DNA of 64,000 nt from Corynebacterium lubricantis DSM 45231 (GCF_000379425.1 NZ_KB902204.1:1-64000), one strand, 5' to 3'. Shown: positions 27,084-36,091, counted from the first letter of the stretch. Notes: generated by a model not told the origin, from the sequence alone. Made by a program: numbers and translations.

Positions 27084-28415
27084 ATGACTTTCCCAGTTCA
27101 CTCGTACCGCGATGCAATTTCGACGATGGCTGACGGCACAATCAAGCAGATCAATCCATTTTCTGGGACAGAAGTGTGGACCGTCCCTGGGCGTGGTAAC
27201 CGACCGCTGACCACCACCAAGAAGGATCCACAACCGCTGGAGCCGGACGACTTCACGCACTCCTGCAATTTTTGTGAGGCGACCCCACTGAAAACACCGC
27301 CTGAGAAGTCACGCATGATCAAGGGTCGCGACGGCGAGTGGCATATCCTCTACGGTCTCCTGCCCAATGAAATGGAGCAGACCCCTGCGGAGTTTCGCCG
27401 GGTTCCGAACCTGTTCGAGATCGTCAGTTATGACTACTGGGTGAAAAACTATGGCTACATCATGCCCTCGGATTCCGAGTTCCAGATGAGCCGCTACCTC
27501 GGCGATGCCATTGGCCGCGAGCACGTAGCCAATATCGTGCGCACTCGGCTCTCTGCGTCAGGTCAAGATGCCTCCACGAAGTCCGAGGATGAGTTGTTCG
27601 AATTGGCGAAGGGCTACTTCGCTGGTGGGCACGACGTGATCATTTCGCGTCGCCACTATATTGATGGTGCGACTGACAGTTCCCAGCTCGCGTCGTCGGG
27701 CACGCTCACCCCCGATGAGCACTACGGATTCATCAGCTTCACCGTCGACGCATTGCGAGACCTCTACGCGCATCAGCCCTATGCTCCCTACGTAGCCGTT
27801 TTCCAGAACTGGTTGGCTCCTGCGGGTGCATCCTTCGACCATCTGCACAAACAGCTCGTCGCTATCGACGAACGCGGCGTGCAGATGAATATGGAGATCG
27901 CTCGGCTGCGCACCAACCCGAATATGTACAACGAGTGGGCTGTTAACTACGGCATTTATCGGAACTTGGTCATCGCAGAAAATGATCACGCCATCTTGAT
28001 CGCGGGTATCGGGCACCGCTATCCCACCATGAGTCTGTACTCTAAGTCGCCAACCCCAGAGCCGTGGCTGCAAACTCCCGAGGAAATCCGTTCGATGTCC
28101 GACCTCCTGCATGCCTGCCACGCCGCGACCGGACCCGATGTCGCCTGCAACGAGGAATGGCACCACAAACCCGCCGATTTGGATGTCCCCATGCCGTGGC
28201 GAATCAACGTGAAATGGCGCGTCTCCACACTCGCTGGGTTCGAGGGAGGCACCAAGGTCTACGTCAACACCTTGTCTCCGTACAACATCCGCGACCGCGT
28301 GGTCAACGCAATGTACAAGCTTCGCGACGAAGGAAAGATCGAAAAGACGATCCGCATCGCGATGGAGTGCTCGACTAGCACAAATTCGCTGAAATATAAC
28401 CCAGCCCTGCAATAA
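27084..28415 (+). CDS. HIT/galactose-1-phosphate uridylyltransferase-like protein (DUF4921)
   Basis: A 443-residue protein with a HIT-superfamily core. A zinc-type Cys pair, CNFCEATPLKTPP, lies at about 56-68. The segment GASFDHLHKQLVAIDERG (about 247-264) resembles the HxHxQ/H catalytic loop of GalT-like nucleotidyl transferases, here FDHLHKQL. A second His cluster is EEWHHKPAD at about 355. The ATG at 27084 has TAGGGAAC just before it. It may transfer or hydrolyse a nucleotidyl-sugar phosphate; the true substrate is unknown. It stands alone on the plus strand, divergent from the 133-residue gene. Confidence 0.8.
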   Translation: MTFPVHSYRDAISTMADGTIKQINPFSGTEVWTVPGRGNRPLTTTKKDPQPLEPDDFTHSCNFCEATPLKTPPEKSRMIKGRDGEWHILYGLLPNEMEQTPAEFRRVPNLFEIVSYDYWVKNYGYIMPSDSEFQMSRYLGDAIGREHVANIVRTRLSASGQDASTKSEDELFELAKGYFAGGHDVIISRRHYIDGATDSSQLASSGTLTPDEHYGFISFTVDALRDLYAHQPYAPYVAVFQNWLAPAGASFDHLHKQLVAIDERGVQMNMEIARLRTNPNMYNEWAVNYGIYRNLVIAENDHAILIAGIGHRYPTMSLYSKSPTPEPWLQTPEEIRSMSDLLHACHAATGPDVACNEEWHHKPADLDVPMPWRINVKWRVSTLAGFEGGTKVYVNTLSPYNIRDRVVNAMYKLRDEGKIEKTIRIAMECSTSTNSLKYNPALQ

Positions 28416-28501
28416 TTATGCCCCAGTGTAGGGGCATACATTAGGAGGTTCTCAGCCTCGATGCTTTAAAGATGCTCCAGCCTGCAATATGTTGAGACTA
28501 C

Positions 28502-28525
28502 TGCACCTGTCGGTGCATTTTTCTT
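28502..28525 (+). terminator. Hairpin and U-tract ahead of the M20 hydrolase gene
   Basis: TGCACC (28502-28507), loop TGTC, GGTGCA (28512-28517), then TTTTTCTT. It ends the upstream HIT-like transcript, but it also sits only 28 bases before the next start codon. An attenuator role for the M20 gene is therefore possible. Confidence 0.8.
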
Positions 28526-28553
28526 CGATTTTGTACTGGAGTTGTTAACTCAC

Positions 28554-29858
28554 ATGGTAGGCATTGCCCGCTTATTGCATACCGATACTACTGATTTGTC
28601 TTGGCAGCGAAGCCTCTACGAATGGTTCCATGAGCACCCAGAATTGTCAGGCCATGAGCATGAAACACACCGGCGTATCCTTGCCGAATTAGAGCGCTTC
28701 GATTGCGAAGTAATCGCACCGATCGGCGGGTACGGCATTGTGGCCGTCTTCCGCAACGGTGAGGGCCCGACGGCGCTATTTCGCGCCGATTTTGACGGTC
28801 TCCCCATCAAGGAAGAAACGGGCGTCCCCTTTGCCTCCACCCGCATGCGGCCAGGCCCCGACGGTGCCCAGGTCGGTGTGATGCACGCCTGCGGTCACGA
28901 CATCCACACCACCGCGCTATTGGGTGCCTGCCAGCTTCTCGACGACAACCGCGATTCCTGGGCTGGCACCTTCGTCGCCCTGTTCCAGCCCGCGGAGGAA
29001 AACGCCGTGGGTGCCGCAGCGATGGTGCACGACGGGCTGCTCACCCGCATCCCGAAGCCGGATGTGTGCTTGGCGCAGCACGTTATGCCTGGGCGCGCGG
29101 GTGAAGTGCAAACGAAATCGGGCCCCCAGTTCGCTGCCTGCGATTCGATTCGGATTCATATTCCCGGCCGTTCGGCGCACGGGTCGATGCCGCATCGTTC
29201 GATCGACCCGACCTATATTGCGGCGATGATTGTGGTGCGGCTGCAGGGCATCGTCGGGCGCGAGGTCAGCCCGAGCGATTTCGCTGTTGTCTCGGTGGGC
29301 ACTCTGCGCTCCGGTGCGACGAATAACATCATCCCCGATCACGCCGAGCTGGTGTTGAATTGTCGCTTTTACGACGACGACGTGAAACGTCGCGTGTACG
29401 CAGCTATTCGACGAGTCGTGGAAGCCGAGTGTCAGGCCTCCGGTGTCGAGGAAACTCCCCGTTTGGAGTTCTTCGCGCACGGAGAGTTACTCAACAATAG
29501 CCCCGAGGTATTTTCCCGCGTCCGCTCCACTTTTGATGCTGTGTTTGGCTCCCGGTCCGTGGACGCTCAGCCGCGCCAGGTGTCTGAGGACTTTGCCAAC
29601 ATCCCACTCGCCTTCGGTTCCCCGTACCTGTATTGGGTCATCGGTTGTACTCCTCAGGAGGTGTGGGACAAGGCCGTGGCCAACAACCGCGTCGACGACG
29701 ATGTCCCTGTTAACCACATGAATACTTTCCTCCCCGACTACGGGCCAACAATGGAATCGGCCACTAAAGCGGCGGCCGCTGCGGTCCTGACCTATCTCGC
29801 TCAAGAAAACCGGGAACCCCTCATTAACCCGGTAGTTTCTTCCATTTCGACTGATTAA
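28554..29858 (+). CDS. M20-family amidohydrolase (N-acyl amino acid hydrolase)
   Basis: Metal-dependent amidohydrolase of 434 residues. Metal ligands are visible in the M20 pattern: MHACGHDIHTT (about 105-115), PAEENAVGA (about 144) with the catalytic Glu, and CLAQHVMPG (about 169). The dimerisation domain includes IHIPGRSAHGSMPH at about 198 and NNIIPDHAELVLNCRFYD at about 257. This matches the amidohydrolase/hippurate hydrolase subgroup, which removes acyl groups from amino acids. The ATG at 28554 is preferred over the TTG at 28542 because GGAG lies 12 bases before it. It lies 28 bases after a hairpin with a U-tract. Confidence 0.9.
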   Translation: MVGIARLLHTDTTDLSWQRSLYEWFHEHPELSGHEHETHRRILAELERFDCEVIAPIGGYGIVAVFRNGEGPTALFRADFDGLPIKEETGVPFASTRMRPGPDGAQVGVMHACGHDIHTTALLGACQLLDDNRDSWAGTFVALFQPAEENAVGAAAMVHDGLLTRIPKPDVCLAQHVMPGRAGEVQTKSGPQFAACDSIRIHIPGRSAHGSMPHRSIDPTYIAAMIVVRLQGIVGREVSPSDFAVVSVGTLRSGATNNIIPDHAELVLNCRFYDDDVKRRVYAAIRRVVEAECQASGVEETPRLEFFAHGELLNNSPEVFSRVRSTFDAVFGSRSVDAQPRQVSEDFANIPLAFGSPYLYWVIGCTPQEVWDKAVANNRVDDDVPVNHMNTFLPDYGPTMESATKAAAAAVLTYLAQENREPLINPVVSSISTD

Positions 29859-29902
29859 GCGATCCCCCATTTCATAGCCGAACAGATCCTGTGAATGGTT
29901 GG

Positions 29903-29908
29903 TAGAAT
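29903..29908 (+). promoter_or_regulatory. Candidate -10 element for glgP
   Basis: TAGAAT, 54 bases before the glgP start, in the 103-base gap after the M20 gene. The leader would be about 45 bases. No clear -35 box is seen. Confidence 0.4.
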
Positions 29909-29961
29909 CCCATGCGTACGGTTTTAGTCCTGATAGCAAAACTCTGACGTGAGGGAATTCA

Positions 29962-32355
29962 ATGAACCAACCAGCTACCCCGCCGCCTTTTGACACGACC
30001 GTTGGCGGTCATGTCCGCGCGTATGCGGGTCTAACGCCAGAATCTGCCACCAACAAAAAGTTCTGGTACGGCGTATCCGCAGCAGTCATGGAGCAGATTG
30101 CAGACAAGTGGGAAGCTACCAAGGAGGCGTACGCTGGCACCCGTCAGCAGTCCTACTTCTCCGCTGAGTTCCTCATGGGCCGTGCCCTGCTCAACAACCT
30201 GACCAACCTCAACCTGGTCGAGGATGCAGAGAAGGCTACCGCAGCCAATGGCCACAACCTGACTGATGTGCTTGAGTCCGAGCATGACGCAGCCTTGGGC
30301 AACGGTGGCCTCGGCCGTCTGGCCGCGTGCTTCCTGGATTCCTCCGTGACTCAGGACTACCCAGTCACCGGCTACGGCCTGCTGTATCGCTATGGTCTCT
30401 TCCGCCAAGAATTCGTGGACGGTTTCCAGAAGGAACACCCGGATGCATGGAAGGAAGGCGTCTACCCATTCCTCGTGCGTCACCAGTCGCAGCAGCGCAT
30501 CGTGCGTTTCGACGATATGCATATCCGCGCCGTCCCTCACGATATGCCGATCACCGGCTACGGCACCGACAATGTTGGCACCCTGCGCCTGTGGAACTCC
30601 GAACCAATGCGCGAATTCGACTACGACGCGTTCAACTCTCAGCGCTTCTCTGACGCCATCATCGAGCGCGAGGCCGTCCACGATCTCTGTCGCGTGCTGT
30701 ACCCGAACGACACCACCTACCAGGGCAAGTTGCTGCGTGTGCGCCAGCAGTACTTCTTTGTCTCCGCATCCTTGCAGGAACTGATTGATAACTACATCGA
30801 GCAGCACGGCTCCGATCTTTCCCGGTTCCACGAGTTCAACTCGATCCAGCTCAATGACACGCACCCAGTTCTGGCCATCCCAGAGTTGATGCGTCTGCTC
30901 ATGGACGAGCACGAACTGGGTTGGGAGGAAGCCTGGGAGATCACCACTCAGACCTTCGCCTACACAAACCACACCGTCCTCACCGAGGCACTGGAGACTT
31001 GGGACGAGTCCATTTTCAAGCAGCTGTTCTGGCGCATTTGGGAAATCTCCCTCGAGATTGATCGCCGTTTCCGCATCGACATGAACGATCGTGGCATTTC
31101 CCCTGAGCAGGCACATCGCATGAGCCCTGTGCATGACGGAAAGGTCCACATGGCCTGGATCGCCTGCTACGCAGCATATTCCGTCAATGGTGTGGCGGCG
31201 CTGCACACGGAGATCCTCAAGCGCGATACCCTCTCGGACTGGTACGGCATCTGGCCTGAGCGCTTCAACAACAAGACCAACGGCGTGACCCCTCGTCGTT
31301 GGCTGCGCATGTGCAACCCTGGCCTGTCTGGTCTGCTTGATCGCCTCTCCGGTTCGGATGAGTGGGTCACCAACATGGACAAGCTCAAGGAGCTGCGCCA
31401 CTACGCCGACGATCCAGTTGTGATGACCGAGCTCAACGAGATCAAGACGCAGAACAAGCGAGAGTTTGCTGAGTGGATCTTGGAGCGTCAGGGCATCGAG
31501 GTCGATCCTGACTCGATCTTCGATACCCAGATCAAGCGCCTCCACGAGTACAAGCGCCAGCTGCTCAACGCCCTCTACATTCTGGATCTGTACTTCCGCA
31601 TCAAGGTCGATGGTGAGCAGGATGTTCCGAAGCGCACCTTCATTTTCGGCGCGAAGGCTGCTCCTGGCTACACGCGCGCGAAGGGCATCATCAAGCTGAT
31701 CAACGAGATCGGCGAGCTGGTCAACAATGACCCAGAGGTCTCCAAGGTCATCAAGGTTGTCTTCGTCGAGAACTACAACGTCTCCCCTGCTGAGCACATC
31801 ATTCCTGCAACCGATATCTCCGAGCAGATCTCTACCGCGGGTAAGGAAGCATCGGGCACCGGCAACATGAAGTTCATGATGAACGGCGCACTGACCCTGG
31901 GCACCCTCGACGGTGCCAATGTGGAAATCGCCGAGGCAGTAGGCAACGAGAACGCCTACATCTTTGGTGCCACCGAAGACCAGCTGCCAGAGCTGCGTGC
32001 TAACTACAACACGCAGCAGGTCATCAGCAGCGTTCCTGGCCTGGCTCGCGTCCTCGATTCACTCACCGATGGAACTCTCGACGATTCCCACTCGGGCGCG
32101 TTCCACGATATCCGCGCCTCCCTCATCGACGGTGGCGGCTACGAGACTCCCGACAAGTGGTACGTCCTGGGTGATTTCGCGGACTACCGCGAGACCCGCG
32201 ATCGCATGGCCAACGAGTACTACGCAGATCCACAGCACTGGGCACGGATGTGCTGGGTGAATATCTGCGAATCGGGTCGTTTCTCCTCCGACCGCACCAT
32301 CCGCGATTACGCAAACGAAGTCTGGAAGATCGAGCCAACTCCAATCTCCAAGTAA
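29962..32355 (+). CDS. glgP: Glycogen/maltodextrin phosphorylase
   Basis: Releases glucose-1-phosphate from alpha-1,4-glucans using pyridoxal phosphate. It is 797 residues, the family's normal size. Markers are SAEFLMGRAL (about 56), GNGGLGRLAACFLDS (about 113), QLNDTHPVLAIPELMR (about 293) and RIHEYKRQLLN-type IKRLHEYKRQ (about 522). The PLP-lysine segment KEASGTGNMKFMMNGALTLGTLDGANVE is at about 628-655. GAGGGA lies upstream of the ATG. It ends at a strong hairpin. With glgX, treY and treZ further along it forms the glycogen-breakdown set of this region. Confidence 0.97.
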   Translation: MNQPATPPPFDTTVGGHVRAYAGLTPESATNKKFWYGVSAAVMEQIADKWEATKEAYAGTRQQSYFSAEFLMGRALLNNLTNLNLVEDAEKATAANGHNLTDVLESEHDAALGNGGLGRLAACFLDSSVTQDYPVTGYGLLYRYGLFRQEFVDGFQKEHPDAWKEGVYPFLVRHQSQQRIVRFDDMHIRAVPHDMPITGYGTDNVGTLRLWNSEPMREFDYDAFNSQRFSDAIIEREAVHDLCRVLYPNDTTYQGKLLRVRQQYFFVSASLQELIDNYIEQHGSDLSRFHEFNSIQLNDTHPVLAIPELMRLLMDEHELGWEEAWEITTQTFAYTNHTVLTEALETWDESIFKQLFWRIWEISLEIDRRFRIDMNDRGISPEQAHRMSPVHDGKVHMAWIACYAAYSVNGVAALHTEILKRDTLSDWYGIWPERFNNKTNGVTPRRWLRMCNPGLSGLLDRLSGSDEWVTNMDKLKELRHYADDPVVMTELNEIKTQNKREFAEWILERQGIEVDPDSIFDTQIKRLHEYKRQLLNALYILDLYFRIKVDGEQDVPKRTFIFGAKAAPGYTRAKGIIKLINEIGELVNNDPEVSKVIKVVFVENYNVSPAEHIIPATDISEQISTAGKEASGTGNMKFMMNGALTLGTLDGANVEIAEAVGNENAYIFGATEDQLPELRANYNTQQVISSVPGLARVLDSLTDGTLDDSHSGAFHDIRASLIDGGGYETPDKWYVLGDFADYRETRDRMANEYYADPQHWARMCWVNICESGRFSSDRTIRDYANEVWKIEPTPISK

Positions 32356-32369
32356 TTGCTCAACCAACA

Positions 32370-32404
32370 GCCGGTCTCGTTGCATGGCAGCGAGACCGGC
32401 TTTT
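32370..32404 (+). terminator. Terminator of glgP
   Basis: Stem GCCGGTCTCG (32370-32379) with CGAGACCGGC (32391-32400), extended by an inner TGC/GCA, then TTTT. It lies 15 bases after the glgP stop. Confidence 0.92.
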
Positions 32405-32421
32405 GCGTCGTTGAAGCGAGC
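32401..32421 (+). repeat. Terminator-associated motif, site 3 (degenerate)
   Basis: TTTTGCGTCGTTGAAGCGAG followed by C continues directly from the glgP hairpin. It resembles sites 1, 2 and 4, with one extra G inside GTTGAAGC. Same orientation relative to the hairpin. Confidence 0.45.
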
Positions 32422-32466
32422 TAGGCTACGCCCCACCCCAGCAAATTTTCCTTGGTTGTGCCCCAC

Positions 32467-32610
32467 GAGGTGCACTTTGCACGACTTTGTTCACCGCGAC
32501 CTGGGGTTTTATATTTCGCCGTGCGTTAGGTCCGCGCCACCCGGACCTAACGTCGGACGAAATCCAAAACCCCAGGTCAGATAAAGGTGATATCTGGCAA
32601 AGTGCACCTC
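32467..32610. repeat. Long imperfect inverted repeat (about 144 nt)
   Basis: Nested complementary arms: GAGGTGCACTTTGC (32467-32480) with 32597-32610; TCACC with GGTGA; GACCTGGGGTTTT (32498-32510) with 32566-32578; ATTTCG with CGAAAT; and CGTTAGGTCCG (32524-32534) with 32542-32552, loop of seven. About 49 base pairs in all. No open reading frame, target-site duplication or U-tract is seen. It could be a miniature mobile element, a structured RNA or a transcription barrier. Confidence 0.8.
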
Positions 32611-32631
32611 ATTGAAGGTTAAAATAAAAAA

Positions 32632-32670
32632 TCTCGCGACACCGCCGGAGACCGGAACGATGTCGCGAGA
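32632..32670 (-). terminator. Terminator of pyk
   Basis: TCTCGCGACA (32632-32641) with TGTCGCGAGA (32661-32670); on the minus strand it is followed by TTTTTTATTTTAA. It lies 24 bases after the pyk stop. Confidence 0.92.
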
Positions 32671-32694
32671 CTTCACTGCGAGGTGAAAGCGAAC

Positions 32695-34119
32695 CTACTT
32701 AGGTTGACGCGTGTCTTCGCCCAACTGGTGAACGTGAATCATGTTCGTGTTTCCGGAGACTCCAGGAGGGGTACCGGCAACAACCACCATGGTGTCGCCC
32801 TCGTGGTAATCGTCGATGTTGATCAAGGACTCGTCGACCACGTTGATCATGTCGTCGGTGTCGGTCACCTCACGGCACAGGAAGGTCTCTGCACCCCAGG
32901 TCAGGGCGAGCTGGGAGCGCACCTCTTGGCGTGGAGTAAAGACCAGCAGCGGCAAGCCAGAGTGCAGGCGAGCGATACGACGAGCGGTATCACCGGAGCT
33001 CGTGAACGCGACGATAGCCTTCGCGTTCAAGCGCTCTGCAATGTCACGAGCGGAGTAGGAAATCACGCCACGCTTGGTGCGTGGAATGTGGTTCAGCGGA
33101 GGAACGTTGCCGGTGTTTTCTGCCACGCGGACAATACGTGCCATGGTGCGTACAACGTTGTGTGGATCCTTGCCCACAGAGGTCTCGCCGGAGAGCATGA
33201 CGGCATCCGCGCCGTCGAGCACAGCGTTAGCCACGTCGGATGCTTCCGCACGGGTTGGGCGGGAGTTCTCGATCATGGAATCAAGCATCTGGGTAGCCAC
33301 GATGACAGGCTTCGCGTTCTCGCGTGCGATCTGCACCGCGCGCTTTTGTACCAATGGCACCTGCTCGAGCGCGATCTCAACACCAAGGTCGCCACGGGCA
33401 ACCATGATGGCGTCGAAGGCCAAGATGATGGACTCGAGAGAATCCACAGCCTCTGGCTTTTCCAGCTTGGCAATGACGGGGACGAAGCGACCCATCTCTT
33501 CCATGACCTCGTGGACCAGATCCACATCGGAAGGAGAGCGAACGAAGGACAGTGCGATGAAGTCAACGCCCAGCTTCAGGGCAAACTTCAGGTCCGCGAT
33601 GTCCTTTTCCGACAGTGCTGGAACGGAGATGTCCATGCCTGGCAGGGAAACACCCTTGTTGTTGGAGACTGGGCCACCTTCGGTGACGCGGCAGATCACA
33701 TCGTTGCCCTCGACATCGATGCAGATGAGGCCGACCTTGCCATCGTCGACAAGCAAACGATCGCCTGGCTTCGCGTCATTGGCGAGGTTCTTGTAGGTGG
33801 TGGACACGCGGTCGTGGGTGCCTTCGATGTCGTCGATGGTGATGCGAACGATCTCGTCGTTCTCCCAGACGGTTGCGCCTTCCTTGAAACGCCCCAGGCG
33901 AATCTTTGGTCCCTGCAGGTCGGCGAGGATGCCTACGGCATGTCCGGTCTCGTCGGTGGCCTGGCGGACCCAGTTGTAGTTCTGCTCATGATCGGCGTGA
34001 TCGCCGTGGGAGAAGTTCAAACGAGCGACATTCATGCCGTCGTTGACGAGCCCCAGGATTGCCTCTTTGCTTGCCACTGCTGGGCCAAGCGTACATACGA
34101 TTTTTGTTCTTCTATCCAC
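32695..34119 (-). CDS. pyk: Pyruvate kinase
   Basis: Last glycolytic step: phosphoenolpyruvate and ADP to pyruvate and ATP. It is 474 residues. The N-terminus MDRRTKIVCTLGPA, RLNFSHGDH (about 33) and DLQGPKIRLG (about 66) form the active site. AKLEKPEAVDSLESIILAFDAIMVARGDLGVE (about 218-249) contains the catalytic Lys and metal-binding Glu and Asp; MLDSMIENSRPTRAE (about 276) follows. I chose GTG at 34119, matching the usual corynebacterial start; an in-frame TTG nine bases upstream would add three residues. Monocistronic, with a clear terminator. Confidence 0.97.
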   Translation of the reverse strand: MDRRTKIVCTLGPAVASKEAILGLVNDGMNVARLNFSHGDHADHEQNYNWVRQATDETGHAVGILADLQGPKIRLGRFKEGATVWENDEIVRITIDDIEGTHDRVSTTYKNLANDAKPGDRLLVDDGKVGLICIDVEGNDVICRVTEGGPVSNNKGVSLPGMDISVPALSEKDIADLKFALKLGVDFIALSFVRSPSDVDLVHEVMEEMGRFVPVIAKLEKPEAVDSLESIILAFDAIMVARGDLGVEIALEQVPLVQKRAVQIARENAKPVIVATQMLDSMIENSRPTRAEASDVANAVLDGADAVMLSGETSVGKDPHNVVRTMARIVRVAENTGNVPPLNHIPRTKRGVISYSARDIAERLNAKAIVAFTSSGDTARRIARLHSGLPLLVFTPRQEVRSQLALTWGAETFLCREVTDTDDMINVVDESLINIDDYHEGDTMVVVAGTPPGVSGNTNMIHVHQLGEDTRQPK

Positions 34120-34231
34120 AGTTACCAACCTAGTCGAATTTGATATGACCTACAGGCTAAGCAGGGTATAAAAGCGCTCATTGAGATCGCTCAGCCAACT
34201 TCAGGACCAAAACTACAGGACGCAGTCTACG

Positions 34232-35218
34232 CTACCCTTTCGAGCGTTTACGCGTGTTATTGCTTGACGACGAAGGCGTCTTCTTTTGGCCTTCTGCGTT
34301 CTTTGTGCTGGTGGCGGAAGCCTTCACTTCGCCCTCTGGCGGGTTGCCATCTCCATCACTGTGAGCATTTCTCGGATCGACTTCCTGCGGGGTTTCTTGG
34401 CCCTTGGGAAGCATGAAGAAAATCACAATCGCTGCGATGAAGACGATCGCCGAGACCCAGGTGTTGACGCGCAAGCCCAAGATCAGCGTGGCATCGTCGG
34501 AACGCATCAATTCGATCCAGAAGCGACCCAGCGTGTAGCCCGCGACATACAGCGCGAAGACGCGACCGTGGCCGAGGCGGAAACGGCGCTCTGCCCAGAG
34601 TAGGAAGAAGAATACGGCAACGTTCCAGAGCAGTTCGTACAGGAATGTGGGGTGCACGGAGGTGATGATTTCGCCGGTGGAACGGCCGGTGAGCGGTGCG
34701 AAGTCGCCGTTGGCATCGACGCGGTAGTAGATGTCGAGTGCCCACGGCAGATCGGTTGGGCGGCCGTAGATTTCCTGGTTGAACCAGTTGCCGAGGCGCC
34801 CGATACCCTGTGCCAGGATAATTCCGGGCGCGACTGCGTCGGCGAAGGGGCCAAGTGGGAGCTTCTTAAAGCGGAACAGAATCCAAACAGCTACGCCGCC
34901 GAGTGCGACAGCACCCCAGATTCCTAGGCCACCTGCGGTGATGTTGAAGGCATCCCACGGGTTTTTGCCGGGCCCAAAATACTTATCGTAATCGGTAATG
35001 ACGTGATAGAGACGACCACCGATAATGCCGGCCGGGATCGCCACGATGGCTGCGTCCCACACCACATCCGCGTCGCCGCCCTTCGCCCGGTAGCGACGAA
35101 CAGTGAGCCACAAAGCCACCAACATGCCGATTATGATGCACAGGGCGTAGGCGCGAATTGGGATGGGACCCAGCTGCCAGACGCCTTGGGGCGGTGAAGG
35201 AATGTTGGCCAGAATCAT
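34232..35218 (-). CDS. lgt: Prolipoprotein diacylglyceryl transferase
   Basis: Membrane enzyme that attaches diacylglycerol to the lipobox Cys of lipoproteins, such as the one encoded at 46945-47679. It is 328 residues with seven hydrophobic helices. The signature [21 protein letters not shown] is at about 140-160. [11 protein letters not shown] (about 193) and the early [11 protein letters not shown] (about 22) are present. The C-terminal tail after about 280 is hydrophilic (Glu, Ser, Lys) and variable. The ATG at 35218 is preferred over the GTG at 35227 because GAGAG is then spaced properly. Upstream is a TrpC-like gene, as in the mycobacterial trp-lgt neighbourhood. Confidence 0.96.
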   Translation of the reverse strand: MILANIPSPPQGVWQLGPIPIRAYALCIIIGMLVALWLTVRRYRAKGGDADVVWDAAIVAIPAGIIGGRLYHVITDYDKYFGPGKNPWDAFNITAGGLGIWGAVALGGVAVWILFRFKKLPLGPFADAVAPGIILAQGIGRLGNWFNQEIYGRPTDLPWALDIYYRVDANGDFAPLTGRSTGEIITSVHPTFLYELLWNVAVFFFLLWAERRFRLGHGRVFALYVAGYTLGRFWIELMRSDDATLILGLRVNTWVSAIVFIAAIVIFFMLPKGQETPQEVDPRNAHSDGDGNPPEGEVKASATSTKNAEGQKKTPSSSSNNTRKRSKG

Positions 35219-35275
35219 ATTTTGCACGTCTCTCAGTGTGCCTTAATGACTGGCAATTTGCGAGATAACCCGGTG

Positions 35276-36091
35276 CTACCGGCGAGATGGACAAGCCGGG
35301 TGCTGGCCGGCGGCGGCTAAGCGCATCGTCGCAACGCGGATGTCTTCATCGCTCATGACGGATTCAGCTGCGAGGACGACATCGGCCCCTTGCGACGCCG
35401 CGGCAAGGACGTCTTTGCCATTGCGCACGCCACCAAGGCTGACGCGCAAAACCTCCGAGGGCAGGCCCGGCTCAATTTGAGAGAAAGCATCGCGGTCGAG
35501 ATCGTTGGTATCAAAGGACCAGGAGTTCACGGCGATGATGCTTGCACCTGCGGACAGGGCTCGGTCGGCTTCCTCGATTGTGCGGACCTCGGCCATGCAC
35601 TCCATGCCCAACGATTCGATCCGGTCGAGCAGGCTTTCCAGACGATGCTGATCCATCAGACCTACCTGGAGTGGGATCATGTCTGCCCCATAGCAGCGCG
35701 CCTCGTGGATCTGGTAGGGATCCAGGATGATGTCGCGACAGACCATGGGCAAATCGACGGCCTCGCGTGCGGTGGCCATGTCGATGAGCGAACCGCCAAA
35801 TCGGAGTCGCTCGGTTTGGCACGCAATCAAATGAGCCCCACCAGCCTCAATATCTCGCGCTACAGATGCGATCGATGAGGAAATACCGGTGGGGCCAAAT
35901 ACTGGAGAGGTGCGTTTAATCTCGACGATGACGCCACACCCTTGACGCAATATCGCGGCTCGTACATCGCGGGTTGGGGCCATATCCCGTGATTGTGCCT
36001 TGATCTCTTGGAATGGCACTTCGGCCTCGCGCTTCGCTACATCGGCTAGCACGCCTGAAACGATGTCGCTGACATTGGATAATGCCGTCAT
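35276..36091 (-). CDS. trpC: Indole-3-glycerol phosphate synthase homologue, divergent active site
   Basis: TIM-barrel protein of 271 residues aligning over its length with TrpC, which closes CdRP to indole-3-glycerol phosphate. Retained are E57 and K59 in VEIKRTSP, E168 in AEVR and N189. Replaced are the catalytic Lys of the RKDF motif (here V-C-R119-D), the Glu of ESGI (here S-L219-G-G) and the NRDL loop (N-S-W-S-F). Activity as a normal TrpC is therefore doubtful. GGAGGT precedes the ATG at 36091. Next to it are lgt and a Trp-associated membrane protein, but trpE, trpB and trpA, expected here in mycobacteria, are missing. It may be a relic, a pseudoenzyme or a changed function. Confidence 0.85.
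   Translation of the reverse strand: MTALSNVSDIVSGVLADVAKREAEVPFQEIKAQSRDMAPTRDVRAAILRQGCGVIVEIKRTSPVFGPTGISSSIASVARDIEAGGAHLIACQTERLRFGGSLIDMATAREAVDLPMVCRDIILDPYQIHEARCYGADMIPLQVGLMDQHRLESLLDRIESLGMECMAEVRTIEEADRALSAGASIIAVNSWSFDTNDLDRDAFSQIEPGLPSEVLRVSLGGVRNGKDVLAAASQGADVVLAAESVMSDEDIRVATMRLAAAGQHPACPSRR

Larger units (their letters stand above)
32354..32694. other. Intergenic region between convergent glgP and pyk
   Basis: About 340 bases without a gene. It holds the glgP hairpin (32370-32404), a motif copy (32401-32421), a long imperfect inverted repeat (32467-32610) and the pyk hairpin (32632-32670). No plausible coding frame is seen. Confidence 0.85.

Noticed and set aside
30031..31797. 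Long open frame (588 codons) on the minus strand opposite glgP
   Set aside because: It is fully antisense to a complete glycogen phosphorylase with all motifs; it has no family features and arises from GC-rich codon bias.
32683..34143. Long open frame (486 codons) on the plus strand opposite pyk
   Set aside because: Antisense shadow of pyruvate kinase; no recognisable domain or ribosome site.
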